From: Protula sp. h YS-2021
Lineage: Eukaryota > Annelida > Polychaeta > Sabellida > Serpulidae
NCBI GenBank assembly: GCA_949752745.1
Contig: OX457031.1
Location: 3,680,614 to 3,744,613 of the forward strand
Direction of reading: 5' to 3'
Length of the DNA: 64,000 nucleotides
Shown here piece after piece: positions 37,471-47,105 of this stretch. The notes under the pieces were generated by a model. The model did no database searches, had not been told where the DNA came from, and worked only from the letters and a program-made list of their open reading frames with translations. Both the position numbers and the translations under genes were made by a program. Numbering within the stretch: position 1 is the first letter of the stretch; each line of letters opens with the position of its first letter.

Positions 37471-37479
37471 CCTTTTATA
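37471..37479 (-). promoter_or_regulatory. TATA box of DNA polymerase B
   Basis: TATAAAAGG followed by AAGAGTGA, the same context as the TATA box at 23517 at the other arm end. The expected transcript start (about 37445-37450) falls inside the open frame. Confidence 0.65.
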
Positions 37480-37856
37480 CCACTTCAATGGTGTGTTAAC
37501 TCAGCAGAATGTATCACTAGTTGACTAGTTGACATGTTTCACTCATGCTTTTATGCTACTTCCATGTAATCAAAATATGGTGTGTAACTTTTCAAACTTG
37601 CTCAAAAACGTTAAAATTGCTGACTCAGCAGAATTTTACTTGTTTATATGAATGTCTCACTTACAGTTGTGAAGTTGTAAAGCAGAGACATCTAGCGGTG
37701 AAGTTAAATGGTCTGCCAAATGGTATTCATCCGCCAACTAGACCTGAAATGTGATAAAATGTATTCTCTCTCACACACACACACACACACAGACATGTTT
37801 TGCTTCATTTCATAATATAGGATGGCCCTTAAAAGGGCCTGAAATATTTTAGTATA

Positions 37857-38186
37857 TCAGCAAGTTGGATTCCTGCAGCGGCATTTGTACTTGTAGTACT
37901 CCTGCATCGTAAATGGTCTTCCCGCGCACTTGAACCGATGGCTGTCGCAATAGCTCTTCAGCTTCAGAGTCATACCACACCGCCAGCAGTCATTACATAT
38001 TGGTCCTGGCCCAGGTAGCGTCGCCGCAAACTTGTACCAGAGCAATCCACCACAGGTTTTGCAGCAGTAATGCCGTGGTGCGTTGTGGTGCACCGGGCAG
38101 TTGTGTGACTGTCCTTCATATTCCAACCTCACGCAGCACTTGTAGCATTGTATGGTCACTTTCTTAGTAGCTGATGTGTTGTCCAT
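37857..38186 (-). CDS. TIR-encoded Cys-rich protein, right copy
   Basis: 109 aa, the inverted-repeat partner of 22761-23090. The first ~52 residues are identical. The rest keeps the Cys pairs (CNDCWRCG, CRCRNPTC) but differs at roughly half the positions, with a one-residue shift. TATA box at 38222-38229. Unknown family. Confidence 0.75.
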   Translation of the reverse strand: MDNTSATKKVTIQCYKCCVRLEYEGQSHNCPVHHNAPRHYCCKTCGGLLWYKFAATLPGPGPICNDCWRCGMTLKLKSYCDSHRFKCAGRPFTMQEYYKYKCRCRNPTC

Positions 38187-38221
38187 GATGTCTGACGATG
38201 TCTGAGCCTCGAGTCACTACA

Positions 38222-38229
38222 CTTATATG
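38222..38229 (-). promoter_or_regulatory. TATA-like box of right-arm Cys-rich gene
   Basis: CATATAAG on the - strand in the same context as TATATAAG at 22718. Confidence 0.6.
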
Positions 38230-38292
38230 CGATTTTATCATGCTGAATCGACGATTTCATCATGCTGATTCAGCACAATTTTTGCTCTCCTC

Positions 38293-38486
38293 GGGGGGGG
38301 GGGGGTCGGCACATAGTATATCCTAGGGGGGGTCGGTACATAGTATATCCTAGGGGGGGGGGGGTCGGTACATAGTATATCCTAGGGGGGGTCGGTACAT
38401 AGTATGTCCTGGGGGGGGGGGGTCAGTCCCGACTGCCGCCTAGGGGGGGGGTTCGGTACATAGTATGTCCTGGGGGGGGGGGGGGG
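38293..38486. repeat. G-run minisatellite in right arm
   Basis: Mirror of 22495-22660: GGTACATAGTAT(A/G)TCCT units with G-runs. Confidence 0.85.
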
Positions 38487-38597
38487 TCATGGCTTTTTAG
38501 GGTCTGTTGCCATGGTTACACTGATTGACAGGCGGAGTTCATTGGCTTTATGATGATTGACTCGGCCAAAACTATCAAGCAACTTTCGCTCCAGACA

Positions 38598-38898
38598 GTA
38601 TGACGTCATCATGACGTCATTACACGTCATGGATGGCCGCGCCTATCCTTACGCTTATCATGACGTCACTTCCGGTCCAGACGTCACTTCCGATCCAGAC
38701 GCTATGACGTCACTTCCAGACAGTATGACGTCACTTCCAGACAGTATGACGTCACTTCCAGACAGTATGACGTCATCAAGTGGTCCAGACAGCACTTCCG
38801 GTCCAGACAGCACTTCCGGTCCAGACAGCACTTCCGGTCCAGACAACACTTCCGGTCCAGACATGATGACGTCACTTCCAGACAGTATGACGTCATAA
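38598..38898. repeat. CRE-rich subterminal repeats, right arm
   Basis: Mirror image of the left-arm array, with the same TGACGTCA, CACTTCCGGTCCAGACAG and CACTTCCAGACAGTATGACG units. Confidence 0.9.
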
Positions 38899-38931
38899 AG
38901 TGCGGTAGAACTCTTGTTTCCCTACTACTTA

Positions 38932-39035
38932 ATGCGGAGTACCGAATGAAAATTACCCACTATTTATAACGAAATTGACACTCCTCGCGGACCGCGTCTG
39001 AACTCACAATTACCCCTTTCTCTGCGTTTTTTTTT
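38932..39035. repeat. dispersed repeat at the right flank of the Polinton
   Basis: GGAGTACCGAATGAAAATTACCCAC ... ACCCCTTTCTCTGCG resembles 5306-5420 (GGAGTACTTAACGAAAATTACCC ... CCCTTTCTCCGTG). The Polinton seems to have landed in or next to such a repeat. Confidence 0.5.
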
Positions 39036-39910
39036 TTTGGACACACATGGTCACATATATGATAACCAAGTACCCCCCCCCCCCCCCCTCCCTCCCTGGG
39101 AGTAAAAAGCACAGGTGACTTGAAACTTAAATCCATGAACGTTTTCTGTATAAGATTGTTCTTGCACATGTAGACACAGCTGCTGTTGTCACGGAAACCT
39201 TTCCTTTTTATTAAGAACAAAACTGGTTTCCTAAACGCATAAGAACAGAAAGTGACGTCATTGTCAAGTGAAAAAAATCTTTGCAAATCTTTAAATAATT
39301 CACAGGTTTGCTTTGGGGAATGTTGACTATTTCTCAGATTTTCCAGCAGGTCTTCAAAAAAAAAAAAAAAAATAAATGACAAAAAAGTTCAAATGCGCAT
39401 TCTCTTTGTTTCATTGCGTAAAAGCTCCATTTTTACTTGCGAAGTGCTCAACTGCTTACAACAGAAAGATGATGTAGGGGAGGGGGGTGGGGGACTTTCT
39501 TCTGTTCAAAAGAAAAATATCTAGGAATTTGGCTTAGGTTATTTCTCTGAAATACTAATGCCTGAAGCAATTTCCCCTCGCTTTCAAGACAATTTTGATT
39601 GCCTTAGTTATGTTTTCCTCCATTAATTGCCAATCGTAAAAACGGATTTCTTCCTCACTTTCACTGTGTATTTATTTCCAGCTGCTTTGTTTTTTAATTT
39701 TCTACAATGTCGTTTTGTTGATTTACGAATCTTTGGCTTAATTAAAAAATTTGCTAAACTACTGAAAATGAATTTTATTATCCTCAGAAACGCTTACTGA
39801 AATTACGCTTGTGACTGTGTTTTGCACGTGTGACTACATTTGTCCAACTGACTAGGTTGTCCTAATGACTAGCTTTGCCACAATGATGATATTTTCAGCA
39901 ATGACTAGGT
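39036..39910. other. intergenic, nothing recognised
   Basis: A C-run at 39073-39091 and an A-run near 39357. No gene or array seen. Confidence 0.35.
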
Positions 39911-39914
39911 TTGC

Positions 39915-40660
39915 CCAAATGACTAGGGAGGCGGAGGCGGTGGGTAGCTGGAAGAGTTGGAGGGGGTGGGTAGCTGGAGGAGAAGTTGGAGGGGGTGGGT
40001 AGCTGGAGGAGTTGGAGGGGTGGGTAGGTGGAGGAGGAGTTGGAGGGGGTGGGTAGCTGGAGGAGAAGTTGGAGGGGGTGGGTAGCTGGAGGAGTTGGAG
40101 GGGTGGGTAGGTGGAGGAGGAATTGGAGGGGGTGGGTAGCTGGAGGAGTTGGAGGGGGTGCGTAGCTTGAGGAGGAGTTGGGGGCGGTGGGTAGCTGGCG
40201 GAGGAGTTTGGAGGGGGTGAGTAGCTGGAGGAGGAGTTGGAGGGGGTGGGTAGCTGGAAGAGGAGTTGGAGGGGTGGGTAGCTGGAAGAGGAGTTGGAGG
40301 GAGTGGGTAGCTGGAGAAGGAGTTTGGAGGGGGTGGGTATGTGGAGGAGGAGTTGGAGGGGGTGGGTAGCTGGAGAAGGAGTCGGAGGGGGCGGGTAGCT
40401 GGAGGAGTTGGAGGGGTGGGTAGCTGGAGGAGAAGTTGGAGGGGGCGGGTAGCTGGAGGAGGAGTTGGAGGGGGTGGGTATATGGGGGAGGAGTTGGAGG
40501 GGGTGGGTAGCTGGAGGAGGAGTTGGAGGGGTGGGTAGCTGGAGGAGTTGGAGGGGTGGGTTGGGTAGCTGCAGGGGGGAGGATGAGGGGGTATGGAGCT
40601 GTAGGGGGTGGTTGGGGGTGGGTAGCTGGAAGGGGAAGGGCAAAGGGTGAGGAGCTGGAG
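39915..40660. repeat. G-rich minisatellite GGGTAGCTGGAGGAGGAGTTGGAGGG
   Basis: About 20 units of 27-39 bp. The strand is strongly G-rich with frequent GGGG runs, so G-quadruplexes are possible. The 263-codon Pro-rich frame on - is a by-product of the repeat. Confidence 0.92.
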
Positions 40661-40974
40661 GGGGAGGGAGAAGGGGAGGGCTAAGGCTGTGCTATCAAGG
40701 AAGACTCGAGCTGATGCATCGAACTGTATTAAACGGCAGTCTCATGAATTTTTATGGTTTTAGACTTAATGTTATGGCAAAGGTTAGAAATATTGGAAAA
40801 TTTGATGTAATGGTCGTTACCTAGTAAATAAAACACATCGGTGATCATTGCAGTTTTATTATCACATAGTTTGAACAAAAGTCAAACACTTGAAACTGCA
40901 ATAAAATTGAGACATATTATTACTAGAATATAACTGAAGCTAAATTTAACTATTTCAAGAAAAAGTTAAAGTTT

Positions 40975-41385
40975 AAAGCCTACGTGACTAAGGTACGTTA
41001 TTAAGGTACGTTACTAGGGTACGTTACTAAAGTACGTTACTGAGGAACGTTACTGAAGTACGTTACTAAGGTACGTTACTAAGGTAAGTTAAAAGGTACA
41101 GTACTAAGGTACATTACTAATTTACGTTATTAAGGTATATTACTAGGGTATTTTACTGAGGTACATTACTGAGGTACGTTACTAAGGTGTATTACTAAGG
41201 TACGTTACTGAAGGACGTTACTGAATTACGTTACTAAGGTACGTTACTAAGGTACATTACGAAGGTATGTTATTAAGGTACGTTACTAAGGTATGTTACT
41301 AAGGTACGTTACTGGGGTACGTTACTGAAGTGCGTTGCTAAGTTACGTTACTAAGGTGCGTTAACAAGGTACGATACTAGTAAAA
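40975..41385. repeat. 12-13 bp minisatellite TTACTAAGGTACG
   Basis: About 30 degenerate units of ACTAAGGTACGTT. Confidence 0.92.
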
Positions 41386-41639
41386 GCCTTCAAGCATTGA
41401 CATGCCGTAAGTTTTATCTAAGAAAAATTTAATATTTCATTTTCTACTTAGGATTAAAATGTACCTAAATGTACCTATAATGTACTTTAAATTTAGGGGA
41501 GTTGGGGGAAAATGTACACACAAGGAGGAGAGAGAAAAAAGAGAAAAGAGCGTACCTTCAAAACAATGAAAAAGGTATCTTAATAAGTTAAAAGTTAGCT
41601 ACTAGATTTTTTGCAAGTTGCTATTCTTTAAAAAGTTAT

Positions 41640-42999
<1,360 letters not shown>

Positions 43000-43520
43000 A
43001 CGTGTAGAGGGTGACGAGGTCTCGGTGAATCCGCAAATATGTTTGACTTCAACGGTCAAGGCCAAGATCAAATTTGGATTAAAGATTTTTTCACATAATG
43101 GTTTCCAGAAAACGCCTCCTAGCGTTTGAGTAAGCGGCAATTTATATTTAGTACACTTAGAGTTAATCATCAGGTCTCGGTGAAACCCCAATTTTTTTAC
43201 CTTGACCTCAAAGGTCAAGGTCAAAGTAAAGTCAAAATATTCTTCAAACGATTAATTGTCACGAAAAGTGGCCATAAAACGTGCACAAATTTCAGTTTGT
43301 ATATATAAAACGTATTCAGTAGCGGTAATCTTACCTCCTGAACCTTGACCTTGAGGGTCAAGGTCACGTGCCTCTTGTACCGTTAAAAATAGGCCGACTT
43401 ATTTCGAAAACCTGAGAGATTGTTGTGAGCTCATGTTCGACCGAGTTACGTAAGAGGTAACTCGGTGACCTTGACCGTCTCGGTCACGGTCAAGGTGAAA
43501 AACCCGAAGTTGACTATTAT
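43000..43520. repeat. repeat rich in TCAAGGTCA / TGACCTTGA words
   Basis: Roughly 100-130 bp degenerate units (GAGGTCTCGGTGAA ... GACCTTGACC-CAAAGGTCAAGGTCAA). A tight palindrome TGACCTTGAGGGTCAAGGTCA lies near 43345-43365. The word matches the monomer site of orphan nuclear receptors of the ERR/SF-1 type. Confidence 0.6.
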
Positions 43521-43754
43521 CTCGAAAATGGTTAGAGATAGAGCGATTCTGAGCTCATTTTCGACCCTTTGGGCGAAAACGACGATAAAGCATTGGTACT
43601 GCGTGACTTTGAGCTTCTTGGTCGTAACTGAATACAAATATTTTAGTTAGTTACTTTCTGTAAGTGGGTCATTCCGCTATATAGCGGAATTCTTTCTAGT
43701 TTAAACCACGGTTGTGGCAATATTGTAGGCTGTTTTAGACGTGCAAAAGCAGCC

Positions 43755-44130
43755 AACGATGTGGTGCGGCTGTCCTGTATTTGTACTTCGGGTGTACAAA
43801 CGTTGTACTGTGGTTGTATTGCGGCAACAGAGAGATTGTACGGCAACTGTACAGAAACTGTGCTGCAGTTGTACTGTAAGTGTACTGTGGCTGTATTGAT
43901 ATCACTATATTGCGTCATATTTTGGGAGGATGTTGTGGCGAGTAGTTTGCACATCTGTAACGCTGTTGTCACGTAATCGTAGCACAGCAATAGCTTTGCT
44001 GTAGTCGCGAATGCGCAGTGTTCTCTAAGGGACTGCACACAGCGTAGATGTACAACGAATGTGCTGTGTTCGTGCTAGACCTGCAGCTATCTTGAACACA
44101 CACGATGCTATATTTTACAACGTCATTGCA
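43755..44130. repeat. periodic GTTGTACTGT / GTACAA element
   Basis: Degenerate words TTGTACTGTGG, GGCAACTGTACAG and CTGTACTGTAAG repeat with dyad symmetry, in the style of the other MITE-like periodic elements in the window. Boundaries unclear. Confidence 0.4.
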
Positions 44131-44392
44131 ACAATGTCTCGTGTATGATTGTAGCGGGCAAATAACATGGTTCTTCACCTCCTAGACTGGTTCCCCTCCC
44201 CCTGATGTGCCACGATTAGAGTGTGGTTATCAAACGATTGTACCATGATACTACCACGTGACTATCACGTGATTATCATGTGATTACGTCAAGCTCATTG
44301 GCCGATTCGAGGCCTACCACAATTTCTGAAACATACCAGCAAAACGACATGAAGACTGCAAATAAAAAATGAGAAGAACGACAGGAAATAAA

Positions 44393-45192
44393 TCACATCT
44401 GAGTCTCCGAAGTTTCATGGGTTAAAATTCTCGGGAAGGGAAGGCGTTGGTGTGAATTTGAAGCAGGCTGATTTCTATCCCTTCGCTTGAGAGTGTTAGT
44501 ATTTTGCGGCATGTCGCTGTGCTCATTTCCGGCAGATGCGGTGCGACAGCAAAATGTGGAAGACAGTTGAGAGTCACGTGTTGTTTCTGTGGTGTCACGT
44601 GATAATTGTGAGCATGTGTCATATAATTGTAAGTGTGCGCATGCGCTGGGCTTGCATTCAGTATATTCAGTATTTAAATCCTGTCTTTCACTGGCGTATC
44701 TGGATATGTTACGATTTAACAAGTCTGAATGTGAGGTCAGTTTTGAGGTACACATTTTGCACAATTCCGCAGTCCTTAAACGTGATTGAGATAAATAGAT
44801 CTTATCTCTTTTAGTGACACTATCTTTAAAAGAATTATCCTTCCGGAATTTCTCAGTTTTTGAGCGATAATTCAGCGCATTTGGGCGACAATGCAGTTCC
44901 TCTGCGCGACAATTGAGTTCCTCTGGGCGATAATTCAGCTCCTCTGGGCGATAATTCAGCATCTCTGGGCGATAATTCAGCATATGCACAAAGAGCACAG
45001 TGAGAAGACTAAGCAGCATGGCGTACAGTTTATTTTGATTATAGGCATGGATGGAGTGTGAGTGGTTGCATAAGTCTTTGTGACAGAAGCAGAGCTCGCC
45101 ATCTCCGGGTCGGGATTCCTTCATGCATACGAGGGATACCTGGAGTTTAAGGTACATCTTTGCAGTGCACGTGCGAACCACGTGCAAGGGCC
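44393..45192 (-). CDS. Ly6/uPAR-like protein, 3' coding exon
   Basis: Acceptor TTTTTTTATTGCAATTGCAG, with exon start at 45192 in the phase that fits the donor at 61181 (CAA G|GG CCC). The start encodes VVRTCTAKMYL, VCMKES, ELCFCHKDLCNHS: the C-terminal cysteines and CN of the Ly6/three-finger fold as in quiver/sleepless-like proteins, followed by a hydrophobic segment (LYAMLLSLLTVLFVHML) that suggests a membrane or GPI anchor. The frame then stays open for another ~190 codons, first through a 7-residue repeat (LNYRPEE), then through low-similarity sequence to TGA at 44393. Whether this tail is translated is doubtful. Confidence 0.7.
44860..44985. repeat. 21-bp tandem repeat in the Ly6-like exon
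   Basis: Six units of CCTCTGGGCGATAATTCAGCT on +, coding for LNYRPEE on - without breaking frame. It starts right after the hydrophobic segment. Confidence 0.85.
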
Positions 45193-45714
45193 CTGCAATT
45201 GCAATAAAAAAAGACAATTAATTATGAAACAATACTAATGTTTCTAAATGGAATAGAATGAATATCAGCTTGAACAAAATCTTGAATCCTACGACATATT
45301 TATAGATTGAAAAAATATATAAGTGCATATTTTTCCCATTAATATGTTTTAATCCTGTATAACAAACAATATCATACAACAACCTGTTATTATACAAGCT
45401 GACCTGTTGTTATAATTTAGCAATTTCACATGTGCCGCCATTTTGCTTCTATGAACAACGTTTGATTGGAAGTAGTTACGGGGGATCATGACCAAGAATT
45501 TGGTCAGTCAATTAAAAAGATTAATCAATATTCTGGTGCAATTGACCGCAGCCTTGGGACAAACGTCGGAAAAAGTCGGCATACAAACCACGTGCAACTG
45601 ATCAAGACTTGAAATGAAACCACGTGATCAAAACATAATGGTTTTCGCTTTACACAATCAACAGGATTAAAGATATTCATGTGGCTGAAGAAGAAGCCGG
45701 CACCAACAACCGTC

Positions 45715-45715
<1 letters not shown>
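45193..45715 (-). other. intron of the Ly6-like gene
   Basis: AT-rich intron sequence between the 3' exon and the microsatellite. Nothing recognised. Confidence 0.4.
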
Positions 45716-45798
<83 letters not shown>

Positions 45799-45821
45799 GT
45801 CCACCTCATTCTCCAAATGGC

Positions 45822-45856
<35 letters not shown>

Positions 45857-45861
45857 CTCAA

Positions 45862-45903
<42 letters not shown>

Positions 45904-45940
45904 CTCTCTCTCTCTCAACATCTCTCTCTCTCTCTCTCAA

Positions 45941-45975
<35 letters not shown>

Positions 45976-46050
45976 ATCTCTCTCTCTCTTTCTCCTCTCT
46001 CTCTCTCTCTCTTTCTCTTTCTCTTTCACTCTCTCTCTCTCTCTCTCTCC
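45716..46050. repeat. (CT)n microsatellite abutting the second element
   Basis: Interrupted CT repeat with CAACAT interruptions, ending directly at AGTAGGG of the next element. Confidence 0.95.
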
Positions 46051-46171
46051 AGTAGGGTAAAAAGGATGGAGCAACGCCAGGAAGTGACGTCATAGGGTGG
46101 CGTAGAACTGTCATGGGGTTTTTGGGTCATTTTTTTGGAATGAGCGCGCGCGTGTTGGAATGACGTCATAA

Positions 46172-46520
46172 TGTTGTTCAACATGTTCAACAACATGCTT
46201 AACAGCATGTTCAATATGTTCAAAAACATGTTGAACAACATGTTGAACAACAACTTATGTTCATTATGTTGTTCAACATATTCAACCAACATGTTGTTCG
46301 ACATGTTCAACAACATGTTCAACATGTTCAACACGTTCAACAACATGTTCAACATGTTCAACATGTTCAACAACATGTTGAACAACATGTTCAACATGTT
46401 CATTATGTTGTTCAACATATTCAACCAACATGTTGTTCAACATGTTCAACAACATGTGCAACAACATGTTCAACATGTTCATTATTTTGTTCAACATATT
46501 CAACCAACATGTTGTTCAAC
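46172..46520. repeat. TTCAACATG 9-bp array, left arm
   Basis: Dense AACATGTTC/GTTCAACATG words with internal palindromes (AACATGTT). Met-Leu-Asn and similar frames through it are artefacts. Confidence 0.92.
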
Positions 46521-46546
46521 CTCGAGTGTGACATCTCCCTATACAG

Positions 46547-46554
46547 CATAAAAG
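46547..46554 (+). promoter_or_regulatory. TATA-like box of left PC4-like ORF
   Basis: CATAAAAG 66 bp before the ATG at 46620, in the context CATAAAAGGCAGCCGCCCTC. The right arm has TATAAAAGG in the same context. Confidence 0.6.
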
Positions 46555-46619
46555 GCAGCCGCCCTCGAACGTAACGCATTCTGTATCAAGATACTGAAGA
46601 GTAACAGCAGCTACCCTTT

Positions 46620-47105
46620 ATGACAATGTCTGCAGAAAAGTCTGAGACAATGCCTGCGGAAAATTTTACAGCAAAGCCTGAGACAATACCTACATCAAAG
46701 TCTAAAGCAATGTCCATGCTAAAGTCTAAGGTGAAGTCACGTCAAAGGCGACCACATCATAGAAAGATGAAAAGAGATGAGTTACCTGCTACGACGTCGC
46801 CCTGTAAAAAGCGAAAAATTAAGACCGAACCTAAAATGAAGCGAGAACCGGAGCGTAAAGCTGCTACCAGCATGAAGAAGATGAGTGTAGATGATTTACC
46901 GGTTATGATACCCATAAATAGAGAAATATATATCAAATTGGCGAAATATCAACAGAAAGTGTTGGTTAACATTCGTGAAAATATTACGAATCACACACCT
47001 GGAAGGTTACATCCTACCAAGAAGGGAATTTTGTTGTCATTGAAAGATAGAAACGTCCAACCAAAACCGAACTGTAGCGGAGGGTGGCGCAAAACAAGCG
47101 ATTAA
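46620..47105 (+). CDS. PC4-like protein of the satellite element, left copy
   Basis: 161 aa. A low-complexity basic N-half (repeated MPAENFTAKPETIPTSKS style, then RQRRPHHRKMKRDELP) with bipartite NLS-like clusters, then a PC4-like domain at about residues 100-145: VMIPINREIYIKLAKYQQKV, LVNIREN, HPTKKGILLSL. It shares VNIR and PTKKGILL with PC4 protein 1 of the Polinton. The expected terminal helix is replaced: the last ~20 codons are the start of the 129-bp satellite monomer. Probably an ssDNA-binding protein, possibly acting on element replication (inference). Confidence 0.7.
   Translation: MTMSAEKSETMPAENFTAKPETIPTSKSKAMSMLKSKVKSRQRRPHHRKMKRDELPATTSPCKKRKIKTEPKMKREPERKAATSMKKMSVDDLPVMIPINREIYIKLAKYQQKVLVNIRENITNHTPGRLHPTKKGILLSLKDRNVQPKPNCSGGWRKTSD

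Larger units (their letters stand above)
22050..38926. mobile_element. Polinton/Maverick (adintovirus-like) element, 16.9 kb, decayed copy
   Basis: Long inverted repeats (about 1.4 kb) begin AGTAGGGAAACAAG. Inside are a retroviral-type integrase, FtsK/HerA-type packaging ATPase, double-jelly-roll major capsid protein, minor capsid protein, adenain-like protease and protein-primed DNA polymerase B: the defining Polinton gene set. Virion and accessory genes are on +, polymerase and PC4-like genes on -, meeting at about 31950-32270. No 6-bp target duplication was found. Breaks: in-frame stops at 24783, 25577 and 31830; frameshifts near 27180, 27760 and 33180 and possibly 24300; polymerase motif C altered. 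Capsid genes are intact. Confidence 0.95.
37496..38926. repeat. right terminal inverted repeat of the Polinton
   Basis: Mirror of 22050-23456, ending CTTGTTTCCCTACT. The host sequence after it (ACTTAATGCGGAG) matches part of a dispersed repeat also present at 5306-5420. Confidence 0.92.
46111..47045. repeat. left inverted repeat of the second element (unique part)
   Basis: Starts TCATGGGGTTTTTGGGTCATTTTTTT and mirrors 60196-61125. GAGCGCGCGCGTGTTGGAATGACGTCAT follows in both arms (with small differences). Confidence 0.9.

Noticed and set aside
22050..38926. Exogenous large DNA virus insertion instead of a Polinton
   Set aside because: Gene set, inverted repeats, size and integrase match Polintons/adintovirus-like elements; no other large-virus hallmark genes.
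39852..40643. 263-codon Pro/Leu-rich frame
   Set aside because: Opposite strand of a G-rich minisatellite; no other coding evidence.
46026..46574. Met-Leu-Asn and His-Val-Gln-rich frames
   Set aside because: 9-bp TTCAACATG array.
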